Positions 56,497-64,000 of a stretch of 64,000 nt of DNA are shown piece by piece. Source of the DNA: Mycolicibacterium xanthum (lineage in GTDB: Bacteria; Actinomycetota; Actinomycetes; Mycobacteriales; Mycobacteriaceae); the NCBI RefSeq assembly GCF_019710635.1, contig NZ_JAIFZS010000001.1, positions 124,001-188,000 of the forward strand, given 5' to 3'. A program made the translations under genes and the position numbers. The notes below the pieces were generated by a model. That model saw only the letters and a list, made by a program, of their open reading frames with translations. It had not been told where the DNA came from and made no database searches. Position 1 is the first letter of the stretch, and each line of letters opens with the position of its first letter.

Positions 56497-57234
56497 ATGA
56501 CGACGATGTGGGGTGCGCCGTTGCACAAGCGCTGGCGTGGTTCGCGCCTGCGGGACCCGCGTCAGGCCCGTTTCCTCACCGCGGCCTCGCTGAAGTGGGT
56601 GCTGGCCAATCGCGCGTACACGCCGTGGTATCTCGTGCGCTACTGGCGGCTGCTGAAGTTCAAGCTGGCCAACCCGCACATCATCACCCGCGGCATGGTG
56701 TTCCTCGGCAAGGGAGTCGAGATCCAGGCGACCCCGGAGCTATCCCAGATGGAGATCGGCCGATGGGTCCACATCGGGGACAAGAACACCATCCGCTGCC
56801 ACGAGGGGTCGCTGCGCATCGGCGACAAGGTGGTGCTCGGGCGCGACAACGTCATCAACACCTACCTCGACATCGAGCTCGGTGACTCGGTCCTGATGGC
56901 CGACTGGTGCTACATATGCGACTTCGACCACCGGATGGACAGCATCGAGCTGCCGATCAAGGACCAGGGCATCATCAAGGGCCCGGTGTGCATCGGCCCG
57001 GACACCTGGGTGGCCACGAAGGTGACGGTGCTGCGCGGCACCAGCATCGGCCGCGGCTGTGTGCTGGGTGCGCACGCGGTGGTCAAGGGCCACATCCCCG
57101 ACTACTCCATCGCCGTGGGCGCGCCGGCGAAGGTGGTCAAGAACCGCAAGCTGTCGTGGGAGACCTCGGCGGCCCAGCGGGCCGAGCTGGCGGCGGCGCT
57201 GGCCGACATCGAACGCAAGAAAGCCTCCCGCTGA
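56497..57234 (+). CDS. Hexapeptide-repeat acyltransferase (Rv3034c-type)
   Basis: A 245-residue left-handed beta-helix acyltransferase: MEIGRWVHIGDKNTIRC, LRIGDKVVLGRDNVIN, CIGPDTWVATKVTVLRG and TSIGRGCVLGAHAVVKGHIP give the repeating hexads, and DFDHRMDS is the usual loop with a catalytic-type histidine. Such enzymes O-acetylate or O-acylate sugars. A -10-like TAGGCT ends nine bases before the ATG, suggesting a leaderless or near-leaderless mRNA. Position matches Rv3034c. A glycoconjugate substrate would fit the MGLP genes nearby, but this is inference. Confidence 0.87.
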   Translation: MTTMWGAPLHKRWRGSRLRDPRQARFLTAASLKWVLANRAYTPWYLVRYWRLLKFKLANPHIITRGMVFLGKGVEIQATPELSQMEIGRWVHIGDKNTIRCHEGSLRIGDKVVLGRDNVINTYLDIELGDSVLMADWCYICDFDHRMDSIELPIKDQGIIKGPVCIGPDTWVATKVTVLRGTSIGRGCVLGAHAVVKGHIPDYSIAVGAPAKVVKNRKLSWETSAAQRAELAAALADIERKKASR

Positions 57235-57271
57235 CACTGCGTCAACGCGGCGTCGGTGACAGCATTTGCGG

Positions 57272-58774
57272 GTGACCTCCGGCATCTCGCAGAACATCTC
57301 GTACCCCGCGCCCGGCTCCCATCCCTACCGGCGCGAGGATCCGGCGGTGGCGCCGTTCGTGATCGTGCTGTTCGGCGCCACCGGTGACCTGGCGCGCCGC
57401 AAGCTGCTGCCCGGTATCGCCTACCTCGAACAGTCGTCGTTGACGCCCGACATCCGGCTGGTCGGCACCTCGCTGGAGGATTACAGCGACGACGAGTTCC
57501 GGGCCCTGGTCCGGGAGGCCATCGACTCGTTCGGGGCCCACAAGCTCACCGACGAGCAATGGGCGCAGTTCGCCGCCAAGATCTCCTACGTGCCCCAGTC
57601 CGACGGGCCGCAGGCGCTGGCCGCCGCGGTGGCCCGCGGCGAGGGCGAACTCGGCCCCGACGTGCAGCGGCTGCACTACCTGTCGGTCCCGCCGAAGGCG
57701 GCCCAGGCGGTGATCACCATGCTCAAGCAGGCCGACCTGGTCGAGCGCTCCCGGGTGGTGATGGAGAAGCCGTTCGGCACCGACCTCGCCACCGCGGTGG
57801 AGCTCAACGCCTTTGTGCACGAAACCTACGACGAGTCGCAGATCTTCCGGATCGACCACTTCCTGGGCAAGGAGGCCGCGCAGAACATCCTGGCGTTCCG
57901 GTTCGCCAACGGCCTGTTCGAGCCGATCTGGAACCGCAACTTCATCGACCACATCCAGATCGACATTCCCGAGACGCTGGGGCTCGACGCGCGGGCCAAC
58001 TTCTACGAGAGCACCGGCGCGTACAAGGACATGGTCGTCACCCACCTGTTCCAGGTGATGGCGTTCGTGGTGATGGAACCGCCGACCGCGCTGGAGCCGC
58101 GCGCGATCAGCGAGGAGAAGAACAAGGTCTTCCGGTCGATGCTGCCCGTCGAGGTCGGCAACGTGGTGCGCGGCCAGTACACCGGCTACCGGGAGGAGGA
58201 CGGCGTCGCGCGGGATTCCGACACCGAGACCTTCATCGCGCTCAAGGTCGGCATCGACAACTGGCGCTGGGCCGGCGTGCCGATCTACCTGCGTACCGGT
58301 AAGCGGATGGCCGAGGGGCAGCGGATCGTGTCGATCGCCTTCAAGGAGGCGCCGCGCACGATGTTCCCGCCGGGCTCGGGAGTGGGGTCGCAGGGCCCGG
58401 ACCACCTGACGTTCGATCTCGCCGATTCGTCGAAGATCTCGCTGTCGTTCTACGGCAAGCGGCCCGGGCCCGGCATGAAGCTGGAGAAGCTGTCGATGCA
58501 GTTCTCCACCCAGGAGACCGACTACGTCGATGACGTGCTGGAGGCCTACGAGCGGCTGATCCTGGATGCGATGCGCGGGGACCACACGCTGTTCACCACG
58601 GCCGAGGGCATCGAGTCGCTGTGGGAGCGCTCGGCGCACCTGCTCGTCGACCCGCCGCCGGTGAAGATGTACGCACCGGGGACCTGGGGACCCAACGCGA
58701 TCCACCAGCTCATCGCGCCGCACGCGTGGCGGTTGCCGTTCGAACGGGTGTGGCGCGAGAAGAAGAAGTCCTGA
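57272..58774 (+). CDS. zwf: Glucose-6-phosphate 1-dehydrogenase
   Basis: About 500 residues. NADP-binding motif VIVLFGATGDLARRKLLPG, phosphate/lysine segment VVMEKPFGTDLA, and the catalytic RIDHFLGKEAAQN are all present, with C-terminal IYLRTGKRMAEGQRIV. It catalyses glucose-6-phosphate to 6-phosphogluconolactone with NADP(H) or F-independent cofactor use. GTG 57272 or TTG 57266 could start the protein; neither has a strong ribosome site. It is not in the same position in M. tuberculosis as I recall it, so it is an extra or relocated copy. It converges with the GT4 gene nine bases away. Confidence 0.95.
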   Translation: MTSGISQNISYPAPGSHPYRREDPAVAPFVIVLFGATGDLARRKLLPGIAYLEQSSLTPDIRLVGTSLEDYSDDEFRALVREAIDSFGAHKLTDEQWAQFAAKISYVPQSDGPQALAAAVARGEGELGPDVQRLHYLSVPPKAAQAVITMLKQADLVERSRVVMEKPFGTDLATAVELNAFVHETYDESQIFRIDHFLGKEAAQNILAFRFANGLFEPIWNRNFIDHIQIDIPETLGLDARANFYESTGAYKDMVVTHLFQVMAFVVMEPPTALEPRAISEEKNKVFRSMLPVEVGNVVRGQYTGYREEDGVARDSDTETFIALKVGIDNWRWAGVPIYLRTGKRMAEGQRIVSIAFKEAPRTMFPPGSGVGSQGPDHLTFDLADSSKISLSFYGKRPGPGMKLEKLSMQFSTQETDYVDDVLEAYERLILDAMRGDHTLFTTAEGIESLWERSAHLLVDPPPVKMYAPGTWGPNAIHQLIAPHAWRLPFERVWREKKKS

Positions 58775-58783
58775 CCCGGGTCC

Positions 58784-60010
58784 TCAGCGGTCCGGCAGCG
58801 CGCGCTCGGCGATCCGCCGACGCGGCTGTGGTCTGCGCTCGGCCCGTTTGGCACCGAGATAGACCTGCGCCGTCGCGGCGGCCACCGTGTGCCAGGCGAA
58901 GTCCGACGTGAGTCGTTCCCGGGCCGCGCGCGCCCGGTGCTGGGCGGCCTGCGGTGCGTCGAGCAGCGTGCGGACCGCGGTGACCAGTGCGGCCACGTCA
59001 CCGGGCGGGTGGGACAGTCCGGTGACACCGTCGATCACGGCCTCGCCGAGCCCGCCGGCGGTCGACGTGACCAGCGGGGCCCCGGCCGCGGCGGCTTCCA
59101 GGGCGACGATGCCGAACGGCTCGTAGTGCGACGGCAGCACCGCCGCGTCGGCCCGGTGCAGCAATGCCAGAAGTTGCGAATGGTCAACGCGACCAACGAA
59201 TTTCGTCGCCTTCAATACCTTGTGGCGGCGCGCCTGCTCGACCAGGAAGCCGTGCTGGGTGCCGTCGCCCGCGACGGTCAGCGTGGTGCCGGGGTGGGTG
59301 CGCCGGATCCGCGGCAGCGCGGCGATCGCATCGTGCACCCCCTTCTCGTATTCGAGCCGGCCGAAGTAGAGCAGTTCGGCGGGGCCGGGGTGGCGCCGGC
59401 GCGCCGCGAACGGCCAGCCGTCGGTGTCGATCCCGTTGGGGATCACCGACGTCTCGCACAGGCCGGGCCCGAACAGCGCGCCGATCTCCTCGCTCATCGA
59501 CGCCGAGCAGGCGATCAACGCGTCCGATTCGCGCACCAGCCACGACTCCAACGCGTGCACCTGCCGGCTCACCGTGCCGGAGATCCAGCCCGAATGCCGT
59601 CCCGCCTCGGTCGCGTGGATGGTGGAAACCAGTGGTACGTCGAAGAATTGGGCCAGCGCGACGGCCGGGTGGGCGACCAGCCAGTCATGCGCGTGCACCA
59701 CGTCGGGCCGCCAGTCGGCCAGCGTGAAGCCGGCGCGGATCATCGCGTGGCCCATCGCCAGGACCCACGCCATCATGTCCGATCCGAAGCCGAACTCGTG
59801 CGGGTCCTCCGCGGCGGCGAGCACGCGCACACCGTCGCTGACCTCGTCGGTGGTCGGGTGGGTGTCGGGATCGGTGCCGGTGGGCCTGCGGCTGAGCACG
59901 ACGACGTCGTGGCCGGCGGCGGCCAGTTCGGTGGCCAGATGGTGCACGTGTCGACCGAGTCCGCCGATCACCACCGGCGGGTACTCCCACGACAGCAGCA
60001 GGACCCTCAT
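58784..60010 (-). CDS. GT4 alpha-(1->4)-glucosyltransferase of MGLP/glycogen synthesis (Rv3032-type)
   Basis: A 408-residue GT-B glycosyltransferase starting MRVLLLSWEYPPVVIGGLGRH, with the donor-site motif HYEPFGIVALEAAAAG (E-x7-E) and GRLEYEKGV. It corresponds to Rv3032, an alpha-(1->4)-glucosyltransferase reported to elongate 6-O-methylglucosyl lipopolysaccharides and contribute to glycogen. It is the last gene of a three-gene operon, 34 bases after the GH57 gene. The C-terminal ~20 residues are strongly basic (KRAERRPQPRRRIAER). Confidence 0.92.
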   Translation of the reverse strand: MRVLLLSWEYPPVVIGGLGRHVHHLATELAAAGHDVVVLSRRPTGTDPDTHPTTDEVSDGVRVLAAAEDPHEFGFGSDMMAWVLAMGHAMIRAGFTLADWRPDVVHAHDWLVAHPAVALAQFFDVPLVSTIHATEAGRHSGWISGTVSRQVHALESWLVRESDALIACSASMSEEIGALFGPGLCETSVIPNGIDTDGWPFAARRRHPGPAELLYFGRLEYEKGVHDAIAALPRIRRTHPGTTLTVAGDGTQHGFLVEQARRHKVLKATKFVGRVDHSQLLALLHRADAAVLPSHYEPFGIVALEAAAAGAPLVTSTAGGLGEAVIDGVTGLSHPPGDVAALVTAVRTLLDAPQAAQHRARAARERLTSDFAWHTVAAATAQVYLGAKRAERRPQPRRRIAERALPDR

Positions 60011-60044
60011 CCGCACCGGCCCGGTGACGCGCGGTGGCCGCCGG

Positions 60045-61619
60045 TCATGCGCCCGGAAGCCTGCGTGCATCGAGGGATCCGAACAGGCCGTCGGCCCGGT
60101 TCCAGCCCTCGGCGAGGCGGCGCGCCTGCTCGTGGCGGCCCGCCGCCAGGGCCGCACAGATCTCACGGGTGGCGTGGGCGTGCAGGTGCGCCCGGTAGCG
60201 CGCATAGTCGGCGGCCGAGTCCTTGCTGACCATGAACGGCCAGTCGCTGGACACGGTGAGCAACGTCTCGCGCAGGATCTGGTCGGCCACCACGTCGCGC
60301 GGGGCCGGCGCGCCCGGTGATGCCGACTGCGTCAGGGCCTTGTCGACGGTGCTCAACGCGGTGTCGACGACGTCGCTGTTGAGCTGCACCAGGTCGGCGA
60401 CCTGCTCGCCGGCCCACACCTGCCAGTCCTTGCCCGAACCCCACGAGCCGGGCGGCAGATCGACCGGTGCGCCGACGTAACCCTCGGCGACGGCGTCGGC
60501 GAGCGTGCCCACCCGGATTCCGGCCGCCGGCAACGCGCGCAGCACCCGTTCCAGCCACACCGGGCCCTCGTACCACCAGTGCCCGAACAACTCGGTGTCG
60601 AACGCCGCGATGACGTGCGCGGGCCGGCCGATCCGGGCCGTCTCGGCGACCAGACGCCGGCGTACCGTGTCGACGAAGTCCGCGACGTGCCGGTCCACCG
60701 CGGCATCGGCACGGTCGGGGTCGTAGGGCGCCTTGGCGTCCGAGGGCACGTTGCGTCCGGTCACCCGGGCCGGCTTGAGACCCGTCAGATGGTCGTAGGT
60801 GTGGAAATCGCGATAGGCCGAATGCCCGGGATAGCCGGACCGGGGCGACCACACCCGGTAGCTGACCTGCAGGTCGCGCCCGAACGCCACCACGCCGGAG
60901 CCGGCCACCGGGCGGCCCAGCGCGGTGTCGCCGTGCAGCGACGGTCCGTCGACCATGAAATGGCCGACCCCGGCCGCGGCGTAGCCGGTCTCCATACCCG
61001 GGGCGTACGCGCACTCCGGGGCCCAGATGCCCGCGGGGGTGTGGGCGAACCGCTGCCCGGCATCGGCCAGTCCCTCGCGCAGCGCGAACTCCCGCAGCCG
61101 CGGGTTCAGCAGCGGCTGGAACGGATGCGCCAGCGGGCCGCCCAGCAGCTCGATGACCTCGCCGTCGATCAGCTCGCGCAGCACCGGGGCCGCGCCGTGG
61201 CGCCACAGGGTCTCGAACTCCGCCAGCTCGCGGTCCGCCTCCCGGTATTCGCGGGACCCGAACGTGCGCAGCGCGTCCGGCGCCGACGCCGGGGACGGCC
61301 CGGACGACGTGCGGACGGTGGCGGCCTCCAATGCGCGAAGCTGCCAGTTCGCCAGCCAGTGGTGCATGCCCTGCAGGCAGTACGGGTCGTCGAGCTGGGC
61401 GGCGACCACCGGGGTGACGCCGAGGGTCAACAACCGGTGGCGGTCCTCGGCGGCCAGCGCGCGCAGCACCCGCACCAGCGGCAGATAGGCCGCCGACCAC
61501 GACTGGTAGAGCCACTCCTCGCCGACCGGCCAGCGGCCGTGATGGGCCAGCCAGGGCAGGTGGGTGTGCAGCACCAGCGTGAAGAGCCCGGGGACGGGCT
61601 CGGTGGCGGGTTGGGTCAC
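60045..61619 (-). CDS. GH57 family alpha-glucan branching-type enzyme (Rv3031-type)
   Basis: A 524-residue GH57 protein. N-terminal GLFTLVLHTHLPWLAHHGRW is family motif 1; GIWAPECAYAPGME carries the nucleophile glutamate and AAFDTELFGHWWYEG the acid/base aspartate; the C-terminal helical domain contains SSDWPFMVSKDSAADYARYR. Corresponds to Rv3031, proposed as the branching enzyme for methylglucose lipopolysaccharides. The GTG start overlaps the stop of the methyltransferase gene by three bases (GTGA arrangement). Confidence 0.93.
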   Translation of the reverse strand: MTQPATEPVPGLFTLVLHTHLPWLAHHGRWPVGEEWLYQSWSAAYLPLVRVLRALAAEDRHRLLTLGVTPVVAAQLDDPYCLQGMHHWLANWQLRALEAATVRTSSGPSPASAPDALRTFGSREYREADRELAEFETLWRHGAAPVLRELIDGEVIELLGGPLAHPFQPLLNPRLREFALREGLADAGQRFAHTPAGIWAPECAYAPGMETGYAAAGVGHFMVDGPSLHGDTALGRPVAGSGVVAFGRDLQVSYRVWSPRSGYPGHSAYRDFHTYDHLTGLKPARVTGRNVPSDAKAPYDPDRADAAVDRHVADFVDTVRRRLVAETARIGRPAHVIAAFDTELFGHWWYEGPVWLERVLRALPAAGIRVGTLADAVAEGYVGAPVDLPPGSWGSGKDWQVWAGEQVADLVQLNSDVVDTALSTVDKALTQSASPGAPAPRDVVADQILRETLLTVSSDWPFMVSKDSAADYARYRAHLHAHATREICAALAAGRHEQARRLAEGWNRADGLFGSLDARRLPGA

Positions 61620-62410
61620 GGCCGTACCGCGATCGCCACCAGGTCCAGGCTGTCGTCGATGTCCCTGCCGGCGCTGTCCAGCAGGTCGAAATCGTCGACG
61701 GTGACCGATGCGACATCGGCCAGCAGTTCCGGTGACCACGGTGCGTCGGCGACCGCCCGGGCGATCTGCGCGTCGATGATCGACCCGCCGTGGCGGGCGT
61801 CCAGCTCGGCCAACCGGCCGCCGTGGTACACGCCCAGCATCGCCTCCACGGTGAAACCGCCGGTCTTCAGCAGCTCGGTGAGTTCGGCGGCGTCCAGCTC
61901 GCGGGTGTGGAACGGGTTGACCGGGGTGTCGCGGCCGGGGGAGAAGGTGATGCGGTTGGGCGTCGACATCAGCAACGCCCCGCCCGGGCGGAGCACCCGG
62001 AGGCATTCGGCGACGAACCGCCCCTGGTCCCACAGGTGCTCGATGACCTGGAAGTTGACCACCACGTCGACCGAGGCGTCGTCCAGCGCCAGGTCGGCCA
62101 GGTTGCCCTGGCGCACGTCCACCCGGGGATAGCGCGTGCGCACGTGGGCGACCGCCGAATCGTCGTAGTCCAGCCCGATCACCCGGCGGGCGACACCGGC
62201 GATCAGGTCGGCGCCGTATCCCTCGCCGCACCCCGCCTCGAGCACGTCGCGGTCCCGGCAGCGCTCGGCCAGCCGTCGGTAGACGACCTCATGGCGGCGG
62301 AACCAGTAGTTCTCCTCCGCGATGCCCGGGACGGTCCGTTCGCCGGTCAGCGGCAGGGCCGCCGCACCGGGCCGGTCATCAGGCGGACCGTCGGTAACGA
62401 ATGCGCTCAT
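61616..62410 (-). CDS. SAM-dependent methyltransferase of the MGLP operon (Rv3030-type)
   Basis: A 264-residue class I methyltransferase: VLEAGCGEGYGADLIAG (motif I), VIGLDYDDSAVAHVRTRYP, VDVVVNFQVIEHLWDQGRFV and RVLRPGGALLMSTPN. It is the first gene of the operon with the GH57 and GT4 genes and corresponds to Rv3030, proposed to O-methylate glucose units in MGLP. ATG at 62410 was chosen; the longer frame has no homology. It is divergent from fixA over a 208-base spacer. Confidence 0.9.
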   Translation of the reverse strand: MSAFVTDGPPDDRPGAAALPLTGERTVPGIAEENYWFRRHEVVYRRLAERCRDRDVLEAGCGEGYGADLIAGVARRVIGLDYDDSAVAHVRTRYPRVDVRQGNLADLALDDASVDVVVNFQVIEHLWDQGRFVAECLRVLRPGGALLMSTPNRITFSPGRDTPVNPFHTRELDAAELTELLKTGGFTVEAMLGVYHGGRLAELDARHGGSIIDAQIARAVADAPWSPELLADVASVTVDDFDLLDSAGRDIDDSLDLVAIAVRP

Positions 62411-62530
62411 CGGAAGGCAGGCTAACCCGTAATCGTCGGTTGGCGAACCGCTCACCGGACCGGGCCAGTTCGCAGCGGCTGACGGAGCACAAACTTCGAC
62501 CAGCTATGGTGTTCGTGCGAACCGCCTCAA

Positions 62531-62546
62531 GTTACTCGCGGGTAAC
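62531..62546. promoter_or_regulatory. Palindrome upstream of fixA
   Basis: GTTACTCGCGGGTAAC is palindromic at 14 of 16 positions (GTTAC/GTAAC arms). It lies 73 bases before the fixA start and could be an operator for a fatty-acid-responsive regulator. Confidence 0.5.
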
Positions 62547-62618
62547 ATGGTGGTGATTGCTTCAAACGTGGTATTGCAGGCCGGTCTCCGGCCTCTTCGA
62601 GGAGGACGAACCAGAGTC

Positions 62619-63410
62619 ATGACGAACATCGTGGTCCTGATCAAACAGGTCCCAGACACATGGTCCGAGCGCAAGCTGACCGACGGTGACTTCACCCTTG
62701 ACCGGGAAGCCGCCGACGCCGTGCTCGACGAGATCAACGAGCGCGCCGTCGAGGAAGCACTGCTCATCAAGGAGAAGGAGGGCGGCGACAGCACCGTCAC
62801 CGTGCTGACCGCGGGCCCCGAGCGCGCCACCGAGGCGATCCGCAAGGCCCTGTCGATGGGCGCCGACAAGGCGGTGCATCTGCTCGACGAGGGCATGCAC
62901 GGATCCGACGTGGTCCAGACCGGATGGGCGCTGGCCCGTGCGCTGGGCACCATCGAGGGCGCCGAGCTGGTCATCGCCGGTAACGAGGCCACCGACGGCG
63001 TCGGCGGTGCGGTGCCCGCGATCGTCGCCGAGTACCTGGGCCTGCCACAGCTCACGCACCTGCGCAAGGTCACCGTCGAGGGCGGCAAGGTCACCGGGGA
63101 GCGCGAGACCGACGAGGGTGTGTTCACCCTCGAGGCGTCGCTGCCGGCCGTGATCAGCGTCAACGAGAAGATCAACGAGCCACGCTTCCCGTCCTTCAAG
63201 GGCATCATGGCCGCCAAGAAGAAGGAAGTGACCACGCTCACCCTCGCCGAGATCGGCGTGGAGTCCGACGAGGTCGGTGTCGCCAACGCCGGCTCCAAGG
63301 TGTTGTCGTCGACGCCGAAGCCGCCCAAGACCGCCGGCGAGAAGGTCACCGACGAGGGCGACGGCGGCACCAAGATCGCCGAGTACCTGGTCGCTCAAAA
63401 AATCATCTAG
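62619..63410 (+). CDS. fixA: Electron transfer flavoprotein beta subunit
   Basis: A 263-residue ETF beta subunit. Typical segments are MTNIVVLIKQVPDT, ALSMGADKAVHL, ELVIAGNEATDGVGGAVPAIVAEYLGLPQ and the docking-loop area FPSFKGIMAAKKKEV. Together with FixB it accepts electrons from acyl-CoA dehydrogenases and passes them to the quinone pool. ATG at 62619 follows GAGGAGGA. fixB begins 57 bases after its stop. Matches Rv3029c in sequence and context. Confidence 0.96.
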   Translation: MTNIVVLIKQVPDTWSERKLTDGDFTLDREAADAVLDEINERAVEEALLIKEKEGGDSTVTVLTAGPERATEAIRKALSMGADKAVHLLDEGMHGSDVVQTGWALARALGTIEGAELVIAGNEATDGVGGAVPAIVAEYLGLPQLTHLRKVTVEGGKVTGERETDEGVFTLEASLPAVISVNEKINEPRFPSFKGIMAAKKKEVTTLTLAEIGVESDEVGVANAGSKVLSSTPKPPKTAGEKVTDEGDGGTKIAEYLVAQKII

Positions 63411-63467
63411 GCAGATCGCCCGAACTTTTCCCACATCCCCTGAACAGACATCGAGGCAACGAATCCC

Positions 63468-64000
63468 ATGGCTGAAGTACTCGTGCTCGTGGAGCACGCA
63501 GATGGTGCCCTGAAGAAGATCACCGGTGAGCTGATCACCGCCGCGCGCGTGCTGGGCGAACCGGCCGCGGTGGTGGTGGGCAAGCCGGGCACGGCCGACC
63601 CGCTGGTCGACGGACTGAAGGCGGCCGGTGCCGCCAAGATCTACGTCGCCGAGTCCGACGCCGCCGAGAGCTTCCTGATCACCCCGTACGTGGACGTGCT
63701 GGCCGCGCTGGCCGAGTCCGCCACGCCCGCCGGCGTGCTGGTGGCCGCCACCGCCGACGGCAAGGAGATCGCCGGCCGACTGGCCGCCCGGATCGGCTCC
63801 GGCATGCTGGTCGACGTCGTCGACGTCCGAGAAGGGGGAGTAGGCGTTCATTCCATCTTCGGCGGTGCGTTCACCGTCGAGGCCGAGGTCGTCGGCGACA
63901 CCCCGGTGATCACCGTGCGCCCGGGCGCGATCGAGGCCGAGCCCGCCGCCGGTGCCGGTGAGGTCGTCAAGGTCGACGTGCCCGCCGCGGCGGAGAATGC
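63468..64000 (+). CDS. fixB: Electron transfer flavoprotein alpha subunit, N-terminal part (runs off right edge)
   Basis: 177 codons present. MAEVLVLVEHADGALKKITG, the ETF alpha N-terminal domain segments VLGEPAAVVVG and VLVAATADGKEIAGRLAARI, and SIFGGAFTVEAEV identify the subunit; the FAD-binding C-terminal domain lies outside the window. It forms the ETF heterodimer with FixA. Confidence 0.95.
   Translation, partial: MAEVLVLVEHADGALKKITGELITAARVLGEPAAVVVGKPGTADPLVDGLKAAGAAKIYVAESDAAESFLITPYVDVLAALAESATPAGVLVAATADGKEIAGRLAARIGSGMLVDVVDVREGGVGVHSIFGGAFTVEAEVVGDTPVITVRPGAIEAEPAAGAGEVVKVDVPAAAEN

Overview
The window comes from a high-GC actinobacterium, most likely a rapidly growing mycobacterium (Mycolicibacterium type). 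Gene order follows, in inverted orientation and with insertions, the Mycobacterium tuberculosis block from ligB (Rv3062) to fixAB (Rv3029c-Rv3028c): ligB, cyp136 with its TetR and SDR, dinB2 with a TetR and an FMN reductase, nrdHIE, a TetR, nrdF2, adhC, fecB, ctaD, serB2, an ABC ATPase, a NUDIX gene, echA17, two methyltransferase-type genes, TB22.2, Rv3035, Rv3034c, the Rv3032-Rv3030 methylglucose lipopolysaccharide (MGLP) genes and fixAB. Correspondences were made from recalled protein sequences, not from a search.

1-12.6 kb: the N-terminal part of an ATP-dependent DNA ligase (cut by the window edge), a membrane-anchored molybdopterin oxidoreductase, an SDR, an aminoglycoside-phosphotransferase-like protein, a TauE/SafE permease, a stand-alone LeuA regulatory domain behind an attenuator-like leader, the cyp136/TetR/SDR set, an AAA ATPase, dinB2 and an FMN reductase. 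Several divergent regulator pairs have clear palindromic operators.

12.6-24.7 kb: class Ib ribonucleotide reductase. nrdH-nrdI-nrdE are contiguous, and nrdE is interrupted by a 410-residue LAGLIDADG intein exactly at the first catalytic cysteine. nrdF lies about 6.5 kb downstream, after metabolic and regulatory genes (DUF5997, a LysR-type effector domain without HTH, VOC, geranylgeranyl-reductase-like, TetR, a double HD-GYP/LuxR protein). Candidate NrdR boxes precede nrdH and nrdF.

24.7-42.0 kb: an accessory stretch with a TPP enzyme, an MPT63-like secreted protein, a fused 5-oxoprolinase, decayed gene fragments, and an unusual cluster at 33.3-38.2 kb. The cluster holds an M50-type peptide metalloprotease, an S74-like (tail-fibre chaperone) protein that lacks the Ser-Lys dyad segment, a 66-residue basic peptide carrying three copies of a segment matching that missing dyad, and a large LuxR/AAA (LAL) regulator. 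I regard this as the best candidate for an undescribed system.

42.0-64.0 kb: conserved core metabolism: FecB lipoprotein, cytochrome c oxidase subunit I, phosphoserine phosphatase, an overlapping ABC/NUDIX/crotonase operon, methyltransferases, an AGCS symporter, a beta-propeller lipoprotein, glucose-6-phosphate dehydrogenase, the MGLP operon (methyltransferase, GH57, GT4) and electron transfer flavoprotein genes running off the right edge. A broken MocR-type regulator lies between serB2 and the ABC gene. No tRNA, rRNA, insertion sequence, prophage or CRISPR array was seen.
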